NCBI GenBank assembly: GCA_028280065.1 | Contig: JANQMN010000016.1 | Coordinates: 1 to 62,734 of the forward strand | Length of the DNA: 62,734 nt | From: Hahella sp. | Lineage (GTDB): Bacteria > Pseudomonadota > Gammaproteobacteria > Pseudomonadales > Oleiphilaceae | Direction of reading: 5' to 3' | Shown: piece after piece, positions 44,301 through 53,039 of the stretch | Numbering within the stretch: position 1 is the stretch's first letter | Layout of the letters: each line of letters starts with the position of its first letter | Program-made: the position numbers and the translations under genes | Notes under the pieces: generated by a model | What the model was told of the DNA's origin: nothing | What the model saw: only the letters and a program-made list of their open reading frames with translations | Databases searched by the model: none

Positions 44301-44531
44301 GACCATCAACTCCGCAAAGTCGAATTCTACGACCGTCGCAATGCCCTTTTGAAGACGCTAATACTGAAAGACTATCGCTTGTATCAGGGCCAGTTCTGGC
44401 GCAGCCACCGGCTGGAAATGGTCAATCATCAGACGAACAAGAGCACCGATCTGATATATGGCGAATACCAGTTCAGTGTCGGCTTGAATCAAAACGATTT
44501 TGTTAAGGGTCGGCTCAGCCGTTTACGTTAA
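41325..44531 (+). CDS. RND (MMPL-type) exporter joined in frame to a LolA-like lipoprotein-sorting domain
   Basis: The first 770 or so residues are an MMPL-type RND transporter with two sets of membrane helices, GASAPIIILTLAIADSIHI-like text (SGSAPIIILTLAIADSIHIL) in the first half and SIVDDTVHFM-like text (GIIVDDTVHFMSKYV) in the second. Residues from about 800 to 1068 form an outer-membrane lipoprotein-sorting (LolA-like) domain with EGTALLSHAKILDPDDQWLF and QLAWVDQTDHQLRKVEFYDR. Such proteins are usually separate neighbouring genes. Between them lies a signal-peptide-like stretch beginning at a GTG (43668) with GGAG eight bases upstream, so the second protein may also be made on its own. 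A strong AGGAGG precedes the first start. Confidence 0.85.
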   Translation: MGGYFDKIDRFAIALTRSVIRFRYLIVLFALLTAIGIGSGGKHLEFSNNYRVFFSDENPELKAFENLQATYTKNDNFLFVIEPPGGEVFTQESLEAIKQLTEEAWQIPYTIRVDSLSNFQHTYGIDDDLIVEDLVLDTESLTARELETKNGIALNEPLLVKQLLTTDNQVSAINVTLQYPEQSLLEVPEAVAKARELRDQIESNFPGTKVWLTGVSMLNNAFSEAGFGDMGTLVPTMFLVILAITLLILRSFTATFATLVVIMLSSMVGMGFAGFSGIKLTPISGSAPIIILTLAIADSIHILISLRTAMREGMEKTSAIIEAIRVNFLPVTITSLTTIIGFLALNFSDSPPFWHLGNITSVGILAAWVFSLTLLPAIVRILPYRVKPQAEQEAGTRSMDRLADFVTRYPKQLILAIGTATAVFITFIPSIEFNDQWIEYFDERIEFRRESDQALQHFGMYPIEFSVPAQDSGGVSEPEYLRNLENFTEFLRQQDNVVHVYSISDIMKRLNKNLHGDDDSYYRTPSDRELSAQYLLLYELSLPYGLDLNDRINIDKSATRVTATLGNTSTADTKAFLETTNAWILENFPEYMQSTRPTSAQVMFTYITERNVNNMIGGTVAAILVISLIMVMALRSVHLGILSLVPNGLPILATFGTWALLVGEVGFSVATVASISLGIIVDDTVHFMSKYVRARSENGLTAEDAVRYAFHNVGVAILVNTVILSIGFLVLTTSAFKVNADMGLLTALSIVFALILDFLFLPALLMVMGRQQDTDITGDKSVKTNLLTKAQSATAVLMMTTVVGLGGILATPDSLASVEITPVRGDSPEQRKGFEIAACSDRSDRGYGDNKVELTMVLRNAAGKETSRNLAITTLEVTDESVGDKSLVVFNKPRDIEGTALLSHAKILDPDDQWLFLPALKRVKRISSANKSGPFVGSEFAFEDFTATELNKYDYEFIREEQCGDLKCDVVARYPRYKNSGYTRQLAWVDQTDHQLRKVEFYDRRNALLKTLILKDYRLYQGQFWRSHRLEMVNHQTNKSTDLIYGEYQFSVGLNQNDFVKGRLSRLR
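43668..44531 (+). CDS. Alternative internal reading: secreted LolA-like protein
   Basis: Starting at the internal GTG, the product of 287 residues begins VKTNLLTKAQSATAVLMMT, which has a basic start, a hydrophobic core and a small-residue end near DSLAS, as in a signal peptide. A GGAG motif with eight-base spacing precedes the codon. This would give the expected stand-alone periplasmic sorting protein from the same transcript. Whether the fusion, the short form or both are made cannot be told from sequence. Confidence 0.45.
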   Translation: MKTNLLTKAQSATAVLMMTTVVGLGGILATPDSLASVEITPVRGDSPEQRKGFEIAACSDRSDRGYGDNKVELTMVLRNAAGKETSRNLAITTLEVTDESVGDKSLVVFNKPRDIEGTALLSHAKILDPDDQWLFLPALKRVKRISSANKSGPFVGSEFAFEDFTATELNKYDYEFIREEQCGDLKCDVVARYPRYKNSGYTRQLAWVDQTDHQLRKVEFYDRRNALLKTLILKDYRLYQGQFWRSHRLEMVNHQTNKSTDLIYGEYQFSVGLNQNDFVKGRLSRLR

Positions 44532-44543
44532 TCCGAGGCAGTT

Positions 44544-45772
44544 GTGATTCTGAACATTTCATCCATAAGCTACCGGTTATTGCTTGTAGGGATTTGGCGT
44601 TTTCTGCCGTTGGCGTTCGCGTCGGCAGCAACTCTAGCCAATGATTCGCCCTGGAACTTTTCCGGAAATCTAGGTTTCGAAAGCCGCCATTTTTGGCAGG
44701 AAGCACAGTTTCCGGATCAGGAAGAAGGTATGGAAGCCTCGGTCTTTTTCCAACCGGAAGCACGTTGGAGCAGCGAAGACGGACGCTACCGATTCAATTT
44801 TGTGGGTTTGCAAGGGCTGATTCTCAGGACGCTGAAAGAACACATGCGGATATCCGCGAACTCTATCTGTCTTACGAGTCAGGCAACTGGGATCTGCTGG
44901 CTGGAATCAACAAAGTTTTCTGGGGCGTCGCCGAGTCCAGACATTTGGTTGACGTTATTAATCAGACGGATCTCGTGGAAGATATCGATCAGGAAGACAA
45001 ACTCGGACAGGCTATGATCAACCTCAACATGCAAAAGGACTGGGGGCGCATAGGAATCTATCTGCTGCCCTGGTTTCGGGAACGCACATTTCCAGGCATG
45101 GAGGGGCGTTTGAGGGGACCGCTGCCAGTCGAGAATGATGCAGCGCAATATGAATCCGCAGCGGAGCAACACCACTTGAATGTCGCCTTGCGCTACAGCC
45201 ATTACTTCGGTGACGTCGATATTGGTCTGCATCTGTTTGAAGGTACCAACCGCGAGCCGTTATTTACCTTGAACGACCGGGGACAGTTGTATCCCGAATA
45301 CAAACAGATGACGCAGCTGGGATTGGATTTGCAGTATACCGGCGAGGCTTGGTTGTGGAAGTTGGAGGCCATAGCACGGGATACCGAGGACGATGAATTC
45401 TTAGCCGCTGTAGCGGGCTTCGAGTATACCCGGTTTCAGATAGCGGAAACGGATGCAGACCTGGGTTTGCTGCTTGAATATCAATACGACGGCAGAGATA
45501 CGGATATTCAGTTGACGACTGCGGACAATGATCTGTTTGTGGGGGCTCGCCTGGCCCTAAACGATATAGACGACACCAGCATTCTCGCCGGAGCCGTACA
45601 TGATCTGGAAACTGAAGCCATGTTTTACAACCTTGAGGGGGAAACCCGGATTGCGGAAAACCTCAATGCAGAACTCAGGTTACGGATCTTTTCTGACATC
45701 TCTGACAGCGATCCTCTGTTTCCTTTTCGGAACGATGATTATGTTCAGATAAGGTTAAGCTGGTTTTACTAA
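44544..45772 (+). pseudogene. Outer-membrane protein of the RND unit, one-base frameshift
   Basis: The N-terminal part (GTG start 44544 with GAGG upstream) encodes a signal sequence ending at TLAND and barrel strands such as SGNLGFESRHFW, then leaves frame near 44804. In the next frame the protein resumes with FARADSQDAERTHADIRELYL and continues as a beta-barrel to a terminal aromatic residue (RLSWFY). The change fits loss of one G in the run at 44804-44806. Apart from this the gene looks intact. It resembles the barrel partner commonly encoded beside MMPL-type exporters and sorting proteins. Sequencing error and a true mutation are both possible. Confidence 0.72.
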
Positions 45773-45937
45773 ATTTACCAATTGATAAATTAACCTTCCA
45801 CGATCAATTGCCATGCATCTTTACCGTTATAGGTGATTACCGAAAAGCCCTGATAATTCAGGAACCAAATCAAAACGGGCTGCTCAAAACCAGGTTAAAC
45901 GAATACATGCTGAGAATTATCTGAGAGGCACTTCAGA

Positions 45938-46666
45938 ATGCAAGAACGACTGAACAGAACGACATGTCAAGGTTGGCAACAAATCAGAGACGACGAATCC
46001 CATTTATGTCTTAAATATTACTCAGGGATCGTTACGGTACTGTTAATCACCTGCGTCATTTTTATTACCGCCCTACTTGTCGATGATGCCACCAATCAGT
46101 GGTTCATAAAGGAAAACGGACTGGTTGAAACTCTTTCTGCCATTGGCTATCTGATAGCTGTGGCCATCATGCTAAAAATGGGTAGTTTGGATTACGTCCG
46201 GCAATTCTGGTATTTCCCTTTTTTACTTCTTGCATTTGCTATGCGAGAGATGGATTTCGATAAAAAATTCACGGAAGTCGGGATACTTAAAAGCAAATTC
46301 ATACTCAATCCTCATGATAGCGTTATGACTAAAGTCATCGCACTCGCCATCATCCTGTTCATTCTTTACGCTGCTTTCAATATCGTCCGGTCTCATGTGC
46401 CTGGCTTTCTGGTCCGGGTGCGTTTAAAGATGATGACACCTATCGACTGGAGTGTCGGGCTTGGCGTCGCTTTTCTGTTTATTAGCAAGAGTATTGACGG
46501 ATTAGGCCGTAAACTGGGAGGTTTGGGTATCGAAGTCAGCAAAGAGATGAATGGCATTGCCGCGCATTTGGAAGAATCACTGGAATGGGCTATACCTTTT
46601 CTGTTTATTGTGGCGGTTATCACTTATTTCTCGCAGCAAAAAATGCAACGTAGCGCTATTCATTAG
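45938..46666 (+). CDS. Hypothetical six-helix inner-membrane protein
   Basis: The 242-residue protein has about six membrane helices (near 28-48, 62-80, 88-104, 130-148, 168-186 and 215-232). A conserved-looking segment ENGLVETLSAIGYLIA is followed by REMDFDKKF, which has a cluster of charged residues inside the membrane region. A good GAGAGGC site precedes the ATG. The family is not recognised. The gene is followed by a terminator and is probably monocistronic. Confidence 0.6.
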   Translation: MQERLNRTTCQGWQQIRDDESHLCLKYYSGIVTVLLITCVIFITALLVDDATNQWFIKENGLVETLSAIGYLIAVAIMLKMGSLDYVRQFWYFPFLLLAFAMREMDFDKKFTEVGILKSKFILNPHDSVMTKVIALAIILFILYAAFNIVRSHVPGFLVRVRLKMMTPIDWSVGLGVAFLFISKSIDGLGRKLGGLGIEVSKEMNGIAAHLEESLEWAIPFLFIVAVITYFSQQKMQRSAIH

Positions 46667-46748
46667 CGCTACTTCGTTTTCCCGTTCCATATTGGCACGC
46701 GAGTAGAGCTTCCCTGTTCTTGCCGGCATTCGCTACAGGCAAAAATAA

Positions 46749-46774
46749 AGGCCCTATTGTAATAGGACCTTTTT
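46749..46774 (+). terminator. Rho-independent terminator
   Basis: AGGCCCTAT and ATAGGACCT form a nine-position stem with one mismatch and a four-base loop, followed by a T run. It lies 83 bases after the membrane protein stop. Confidence 0.85.
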
Positions 46775-47016
46775 CACCACCTGATTAAGTGGCTGCGGTT
46801 TAAACAAATTGTTTTAAAATCTTTGATAAGACTTTCCTTCATCAACGATGACAGGGCCAGGTTACGACATACGTAGTACTACCTAACTGACATCTGTCAA
46901 ACTAATGCCAATTTAACGTCTTTTATGTAATTCGTGCAGGCATGGCTACTCCTACCAATCCCTACCAATTGGAAACCGGGAACTGATAAAGGACAGTCTT
47001 AAAGGAGAAAACCCCT

Positions 47017-47091
47017 ATGTTGACAGTGAAACCATATGGCTGTTATGGTCCATTTGCTAGACGCCTATCAATTTACCTTTCCCAACATTAA
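47017..47091 (+). CDS. Possible 24-residue small protein or leader peptide
   Basis: An ATG frame of 24 codons (MLTVKPYGCYGPFARRLS, then six residues) is preceded by AAAGGAG at a good distance. It ends 24 bases before the acetyltransferase start. The strong Shine-Dalgarno compared with the weak one of the next gene suggests it is translated, perhaps as a leader peptide. No homology is recognised. Confidence 0.35.
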   Translation: MLTVKPYGCYGPFARRLSIYLSQH

Positions 47092-47114
47092 CCGAGTGGA
47101 AATTACCAATATCA

Positions 47115-47702
47115 ATGATTAAGACTATTCCGAACATAGCGACGGCCCAACCCGCAGAATATGCCAATGTCATTGAGATTTTGGCCGATGCTTTTCAGAA
47201 TGACCCGATAGTCAGATGGCTGTCAACAAACCAGAATTTCCCTTTCTTCAATTTCCAATCTGTGATTAGGGCATTTACTAAAACGAGTAGCATTCTGATT
47301 GATGAGACCAACTCGGTCGCGGCTCTATATATGCCGCCGGGTAAAAAGATGCCATCGGTGATTAGTTTGCCCGTGGTGGCCAAAGGACTGATTAAGTTCG
47401 GATTGCCCCCCTTGTTCAGGGGTATTCCGCTGCTAACGCAAATGGAAAAACTGCACTACCAACCGGATCACCTATATATTTTTGCCATCGGGAATCGCTC
47501 AGCGGCGCGTGGTCAGGGCTACGGCTCTTTTATGATGAAGCATCTCATTGGTTTAGCCGGACAGTATCCGGTCTATTTGGAGAACAGCAATCCTGCCAAT
47601 AAGCAATTTTACGAGAAGTTTGGATTCAATGAGATTTCTGCTTTCCATGCCCCAAAACACGGCCCGATAATACAGACGATGCTGCGGGAACAAACAGTGT
47701 AA
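47115..47702 (+). CDS. GNAT-family N-acetyltransferase
   Basis: The 195-residue protein has the acetyl-CoA-binding loop ARGQGYGSFMMKHLIGLA near 135-152 and the C-terminal NPANKQFYEKFGFNEIS, the typical GNAT ending. The N-terminal half resembles acetyltransferases with a DPIVRWLS motif. The substrate is unknown. The start codon has a poor ribosome site, so it may be coupled to the short frame upstream. Confidence 0.82.
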   Translation: MIKTIPNIATAQPAEYANVIEILADAFQNDPIVRWLSTNQNFPFFNFQSVIRAFTKTSSILIDETNSVAALYMPPGKKMPSVISLPVVAKGLIKFGLPPLFRGIPLLTQMEKLHYQPDHLYIFAIGNRSAARGQGYGSFMMKHLIGLAGQYPVYLENSNPANKQFYEKFGFNEISAFHAPKHGPIIQTMLREQTV

Positions 47703-47924
47703 ATACCCTATAAGATATTGAGAAAAATCGGATCACGGTGAAGCGGAATACGCACCCAAATCAATTCTCCAATAGTTCACAATACACCAGACTTCCAAAG
47801 CTGAGAATACGTGTTAAGCTCTGTGTATGATTTTCTTTAATACCACCCTCCAAGATCTGCTTTTTAAACGAATAATACGATAGAAAACAGACATTCCACT
47901 TATGCTGTGCAAGGGAGTTTCTTA

Positions 47925-50648
47925 ATGCTTGTCCGCTTTTTAATTCACTATCAAACAAACTGGGGGCAAAAACTGTATGTTTGCGGCTCACTTCCCGAAC
48001 TGGGAAGCTGGAATCCTGACCAAGCCGCAGAAATGCGATATTTACAGGATGGGTACTGGGAACTTGTATTAATCATTCCCGGTGCCGAAGTGCCCGCGTT
48101 TGAATACAAGTATTTTGTGTTGCACGAACAGCACAACTCCAAGGAGTGGGAATGGGGCGAGGACCGACGTTTCCAGCCTGATTTCGGAATAACGCAATTG
48201 CTGTTAACGGATGCCTGGCGACCGGCACAGGACCTCGACAATGTAATGTATTCCTCCGCATTCACCAAGGCTTTGTTAGCCCGACCGGAAAGGAACGGGG
48301 AAGACGGACACCAGGAGCTTTTAAGCAATCATCATCGATTCCAGGTTTATGCGCCGCGCGTCGGTTCAAACCAAGTCGTGTGCATACTTGGCAGCGACCC
48401 CGGGCTTGGGGCGTGGGATCCTTCAAAGGCAGTATTGTTGAACGACAGAAACTACCCCCTCTGGCAGGCGGATGTGTCGCTGAAGGAAGGTTCAGACCAA
48501 ATTCTCTATAAGTATGCGATTTACGACCTGGACAAACAGGCCGTCAGCTTTTGGGAAGAAGGTCAGGATAGAAGCTACCGGCCAATCCGCCAATCAATGG
48601 ACTCCATGTCAGTGGTTACTGACGAAAAATTTCACTATCAAGGTCCATGGAAAGGTGCGGGAGTAGCGATTCCCGTCAGCGCACTGCGAACGGAACAAAG
48701 TTTGGGTGTCGGAGAATTTCTGGATTTGATACCGGCGACAAACTGGGCGCACGCTGCCGGCTTGAAGCTCATTCAGGTGTTACCGGTGAATGATACTGTC
48801 GCCACTCACCAGGCTCATGATTCGTCGCCCTACTCGGCAGTGTCATGTTTCGCCTTGCACATGTTGTACTTGAATCTGGACGATCTGGCCAAAGACGACG
48901 AGGAAATTCTCGCTGAGATTCACAGTCAAAAGGCCAAAATGAACGCCCTGTCAAAGGTCGACTATCTGGCGGTAATGAAAATCAAAGAGGAGTTGAGCCG
49001 CAAGATATTTCTCAAAAACCGCGATGCGATTTTGGCCGATCCAGGATTTCAGGAATTCTTTGAGCAAAACAAGGACTGGCTGGAGCCTTATGGGGCGTTT
49101 GCCTATTTGCGGGACATCAACGGCACCGCAAACTTTAACCGCTGGAAAACCCATAATACTTACGACCAGGCAGAAATCGAAGAATTCGTTAAGCCTGAGC
49201 AGCCCCATTTCGATGACGTTGCCCTCCACTACTTCGTCCAGTTCAATCTTCACCGCCAACTGCTGAGAGCTGCGGAATATGCCCGCACCCATGGCGTCAT
49301 ATTAAAAGGCGATATTCCTATTGGAGTCCGTGGCGAAAGCGTGGATTCCTGGGCGACGCCTGAGCAATTTTACATAATGAATCAAGCCGGCGCGCCGCCG
49401 GATGACTTTTCGCCAATCGGCCAAAATTGGGGATTCCCGACCTACAATTGGGAACACATGGCGCAGAACGATTATTCCTGGTGGCGGGCGCGATTAAAGA
49501 AAATGGCTGCCTACTTCGACGCCTACCGGGTCGATCATATCCTGGGCTTCTTCCGGATTTGGGAGATCCCGGAGGAATCGGTTCAGGGCCTAATGGGCCA
49601 CTTCAACCCTCACTTGCCAATGCAGCGAGGCGAAATCGAAGGATGGGGACTCTGGTTTGATTATGACCGGTTCTGCAAGCCTTACATCCGCCAACATATG
49701 CTGGATGACATTTTTGGCGATCAAGCAGAATCGGTAAAACAGAACTTTCTTGAGGAGTATGCGCCCGGTTGCTTCAATTTGGCGCCTGGATTCGAAACCC
49801 AAAAGCAGATCAAACTGCATTTCATTGAAGATCTCGACTTTCCGAAGAAACTCACAATAGAAGAAATCAAACTACTTAACGGTCTGTACTCATTGGTTTC
49901 CGAGGTCCTCTTTCTCAGATCACCCTTGTCGGATGAAGAAGCCTACAATCCTCGAATCACCCTGCACAATACCTACTCTTACAAGGCATTACTGGATTGG
50001 CAGAAGCATGTAATTAATGAACTATATATCCATTACTACTACAAACGTCATGAGCAATTCTGGGCCGACCAAGGCCGCATCCGTCTGCCGGTGATCAAAG
50101 AGGCGACGGATATGCTGGTTTGCGGTGAGGATCTTGGTATGGTGCCCGATTCCGTACCGGGAGTAATGAATGAAGTCGGCATACTCGGGCTATCTATCGA
50201 AAGTATGCCGAAGAAGCCGACCGAACAATTCGCTCACCCCAAAGACTGTCCTTACCTCTGTGTCTGCTCGACTTCATGCCACGACATGGTGCCTTTGCGC
50301 AGTTGGTGGGAACAGGACAGATCTGTTACGCAAGACTTTTTCCGAAACGTGTTAGGGCGTTGGGATACGGCGCCTTACTACTGCGAACCCTGGGTGGTAA
50401 GGGATATCGTACTGCAACATCTCCACTCTCCGGCTATGTGGGCAATTTTCCCGATCCAGGATTTATTAGCCCTGAGCGATAAGCTGCGTTTAGAAAATCC
50501 GCACGATGAACTGGTTAACATCCCCGGAATAGAACATCACTGGGATTACCGAATGCACATCAGTTTCGATGAACTCAATAAACACACGGAATTTGCCGCA
50601 GCGCTGAAGCAACTGATGGATCAGACCCACCGCAATCTTACCTGCTAA
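47925..50648 (+). CDS. malQ: 4-alpha-glucanotransferase with two CBM20 starch-binding domains (DPE2-like)
   Basis: The protein of about 907 residues starts with two CBM20 domains (about 1-110 and 135-245). Each has the Val-Cys/Ile-x-Gly-Ser-x-P-x-L-G-x-W signature, as in VCGSLPELGSWNP and ILGSDPGLGAWDP. The GH77 catalytic domain follows, with SPYSAVSCFALHMLYL, LKGDIPIGVRG, the nucleophile Asp in FDAYRVDHILGFFR, and the acid/base Glu in VCGEDLGMVPDSV. Amylomaltases of this large type, with CBM20 and a long insertion, resemble plant DPE2, which moves glucose between maltose and glycans. The start at 47925 follows AAGGGAG. No other glycogen genes are near. Confidence 0.9.
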   Translation: MLVRFLIHYQTNWGQKLYVCGSLPELGSWNPDQAAEMRYLQDGYWELVLIIPGAEVPAFEYKYFVLHEQHNSKEWEWGEDRRFQPDFGITQLLLTDAWRPAQDLDNVMYSSAFTKALLARPERNGEDGHQELLSNHHRFQVYAPRVGSNQVVCILGSDPGLGAWDPSKAVLLNDRNYPLWQADVSLKEGSDQILYKYAIYDLDKQAVSFWEEGQDRSYRPIRQSMDSMSVVTDEKFHYQGPWKGAGVAIPVSALRTEQSLGVGEFLDLIPATNWAHAAGLKLIQVLPVNDTVATHQAHDSSPYSAVSCFALHMLYLNLDDLAKDDEEILAEIHSQKAKMNALSKVDYLAVMKIKEELSRKIFLKNRDAILADPGFQEFFEQNKDWLEPYGAFAYLRDINGTANFNRWKTHNTYDQAEIEEFVKPEQPHFDDVALHYFVQFNLHRQLLRAAEYARTHGVILKGDIPIGVRGESVDSWATPEQFYIMNQAGAPPDDFSPIGQNWGFPTYNWEHMAQNDYSWWRARLKKMAAYFDAYRVDHILGFFRIWEIPEESVQGLMGHFNPHLPMQRGEIEGWGLWFDYDRFCKPYIRQHMLDDIFGDQAESVKQNFLEEYAPGCFNLAPGFETQKQIKLHFIEDLDFPKKLTIEEIKLLNGLYSLVSEVLFLRSPLSDEEAYNPRITLHNTYSYKALLDWQKHVINELYIHYYYKRHEQFWADQGRIRLPVIKEATDMLVCGEDLGMVPDSVPGVMNEVGILGLSIESMPKKPTEQFAHPKDCPYLCVCSTSCHDMVPLRSWWEQDRSVTQDFFRNVLGRWDTAPYYCEPWVVRDIVLQHLHSPAMWAIFPIQDLLALSDKLRLENPHDELVNIPGIEHHWDYRMHISFDELNKHTEFAAALKQLMDQTHRNLTC

Positions 50649-50654
50649 ACTAAG

Positions 50655-50676
50655 AGGCCCCGCCGCTGCGGGGCCT
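50655..50676 (+). terminator. GC-rich terminator hairpin
   Basis: AGGCCCCGC and GCGGGGCCT form a perfect nine-pair stem with loop CGCT, seven bases after the malQ stop. The T run is weak, but position and strength support a terminator that serves the plus strand. Confidence 0.75.
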
Positions 50677-50806
50677 AACTTGTCACAAACGAAAAAAAAC
50701 CAATCGGAAGCCGGGTATGCGAACTTGGTGGAAATGCCCCTCCTGATCCTGGCACGCTACCGGTAGATTGCTCTTTCGTCGATAACGCACCTGAATATCC
50801 GGTGGT

Positions 50807-52189
50807 CTACGCCAACCCGAAGATACTGGAAAGAAACACAAAGGCGATGGCAGCCGGGGCGATGATCCTGACCGTGAATCGATAGATTTCAAGGTAGGCG
50901 ATTTTCCAAAGACCACTGCTGGAAAGTTCGTCGGCAATATCCTTCTTCGCCATCTTCCAGCCGGCAAAAAGCGCAATTGCCAAGCCACCAATCGGGAGAA
51001 GTTGATCGGATAGTGTGATAAACCAGTCGAATATATTCATTCCTATCAACTCTCCATTTAGAAGGAATGGCAATTTTAAATCCGCAAGGCTTCCGTTGCC
51101 CTGAGACAGTATTGCACCAACAATAGTGATCGCCACGCCAACGGTAAAAGTGGAAGCCGTTCGCGACCAACTAAATTCGTCGTCTAAATAAGCGACCACA
51201 ACTTCCAAAATGGAAATGGCCGAGGTAATCGCCGCAACGGCGAGAAGAGCAAAAAACAATATCGCGAATACCGAGCCAAAGGCCATCTGTCCGAAAACGT
51301 TTGGCAAAGTGATAAATACCAATCCAGGCCCTGCGGAAGGCTCTATTCCAAACGCAAACACCGCTGGAAAAATCGCCAGGCCCGCAATCAATGCAATAGC
51401 GGTATCGGCAATGGATACCTGTAAAGCGGTAGCCCCCAGATTTTCTTTTTTCTGAATATAAGAACCATAGGTAATCATGGCACCCATACCCAAAGAAAGA
51501 CTAAAGAAAGCATGCCCTAAGGCAGCCAAAATAGCTTCAACATTCAACTTACTGAAATCCGGCGAAAACAGAAATTGCATGCCCTGTTTGGCTCCGTCCA
51601 GCGTGACCGACCGAATTGCCAGAATGACAAGTATCACCAGCAATAAAGGCATCAGGATCTTCGAATAGCGTTCGATGCCGTTTTTTATCCCGCCTAATAC
51701 CACTGCAATGGTTGCAGCCATGAAGAGTACTTGCCAAAAGATAGGTTGCCAGGGATTACTGATGAATCCGCCAAACACAGCACCTAACTGCTCTGCCGAA
51801 AGACCTTGCAAACCGCCTGAAATCGCGAGATAAAGGTAATGCAACGTCCATCCCGCCACAACCCCGTAAAAGGACAGAATAATAAAAGCCGCAGTGATGC
51901 CGAGCCACCCGGTAAAAAACCAAGGTGTTCCGGGCGCCAGCGTTTTGAAAGATCCAACGGCATCTTTTTGCGCCCGCCGACCAATGACAAACTCGCTCAA
52001 CATTACCGGCACGCCGATTAAGGCGATGCAAAAAAGATACACCAGGATGAAAGCAGCGCCGCCATTTTCTCCTGTGATATAGGGAAACTTCCAAATGTTT
52101 CCAAGACCGATTGCCGAGCCTGCGGCGGCGGCGATAATTCCCAATCGCGAAGAAAATCCATCGCGTACAGTCTGTGTCTGATTCGACAA
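50807..52189 (-). CDS. Neurotransmitter:sodium symporter family transporter
   Basis: The 460-residue protein has the NSS hallmarks: GFSSRLGIIAAAAGSAIGLGNIWKFPYITGENGGAAF at the N terminus (the unwound helix 1 that binds Na+ and substrate), then GVPVMLSEFVIGRRA. It has about eleven to twelve helices, typical of bacterial MhsT/LeuT-like members. It should import an amino acid together with Na+, which suits a marine lifestyle. Monocistronic. Confidence 0.92.
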   Translation of the reverse strand: MSNQTQTVRDGFSSRLGIIAAAAGSAIGLGNIWKFPYITGENGGAAFILVYLFCIALIGVPVMLSEFVIGRRAQKDAVGSFKTLAPGTPWFFTGWLGITAAFIILSFYGVVAGWTLHYLYLAISGGLQGLSAEQLGAVFGGFISNPWQPIFWQVLFMAATIAVVLGGIKNGIERYSKILMPLLLVILVILAIRSVTLDGAKQGMQFLFSPDFSKLNVEAILAALGHAFFSLSLGMGAMITYGSYIQKKENLGATALQVSIADTAIALIAGLAIFPAVFAFGIEPSAGPGLVFITLPNVFGQMAFGSVFAILFFALLAVAAITSAISILEVVVAYLDDEFSWSRTASTFTVGVAITIVGAILSQGNGSLADLKLPFLLNGELIGMNIFDWFITLSDQLLPIGGLAIALFAGWKMAKKDIADELSSSGLWKIAYLEIYRFTVRIIAPAAIAFVFLSSIFGLA

Positions 52190-52408
52190 GGTATAACTCC
52201 TAAAGAACAGCAGGTTAATTAAAAGCTGGCGATTCTAACCGTTCTCAGGCAGAAGTAAATTGACTTAATCCCTTATTTGCTTTGAAGCCTGATCAATTTG
52301 GCTAGATTAAGATCCGCACAAGCAGATTCAGGCCAGGAAAGTCCATTCTTAAGAACTCGGGATTGGCAGCCAAATCCTATCAAGCTTCCGCTAGCTTTAT
52401 CCTTTAAC

Positions 52409-53014
52409 TTATTCTGACTCTAATTTTTCACATATCGCCTCGTCCGGTTCCGCTATGCGCATCAAACTGGCAGGCAACATGGGTAACATATCAAATATGA
52501 GATGAATTCGGTCTTCATCTCCGTCGTTGAATGCTTCATGGAATTGCTTGTTATCAAACCACCAAAGCTCACCCTCCTTCATACGAACCTCTTCATTGCC
52601 TGCTTTTAACCAAGAACCAAATCTCGATTTCAAAACCAGATGGTATCGATTTCTTATTTTGTAGTATTCACCTCTGTCCGTATGCGGATAGACCCGCTTC
52701 CCCGCCGGAAGGCAAACAATTTTTGCGCGCCCCAAAGTAGATTCTTCCCGCACCGCAAAATCTTGTAGAAATTCACAAAACAATGGAAACTTTTGACTAC
52801 CGGTTGTCCACCGGCTTTCATGAACATCAAAGCGTTTTTTATTGCCCATGGCAGACTTTCTTAATCCACGTAAGGGAATCGCCAAAGCCTCCCGTTGTAC
52901 TTTGATTTTTTGTTGCCTGCCGGTGGCATCGCCCCACGCATTTTTAGTGGAGGCTATTTGGGTAAGAAACGGTACTGGATCAATACCTTCCTTTAGGCAT
53001 TTAAAGTTCTTCAT
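52409..53014 (-). CDS. Aspartyl/asparaginyl beta-hydroxylase family dioxygenase
   Basis: The 201-residue protein has the double-stranded beta-helix iron site: YPHTDRGEYYKIRNRYHLVL with the first His and a following Asp, and a distal His in RIHLIFD, together with WFDNKQFHEAFNDGD. It should use Fe(2+) and 2-oxoglutarate to hydroxylate Asp or Asn side chains, or a lipid as LpxO does. The N-terminal part of about 70 residues is basic and not recognised. It is encoded beside a lipoprotein and the acidic-repeat protease, and these repeats lack Asn and hold few Asp, so a link is only speculation. Confidence 0.8.
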   Translation of the reverse strand: MKNFKCLKEGIDPVPFLTQIASTKNAWGDATGRQQKIKVQREALAIPLRGLRKSAMGNKKRFDVHESRWTTGSQKFPLFCEFLQDFAVREESTLGRAKIVCLPAGKRVYPHTDRGEYYKIRNRYHLVLKSRFGSWLKAGNEEVRMKEGELWWFDNKQFHEAFNDGDEDRIHLIFDMLPMLPASLMRIAEPDEAICEKLESE

Positions 53015-53039
53015 AAAATTAACCCCTGACTTACAAAAA

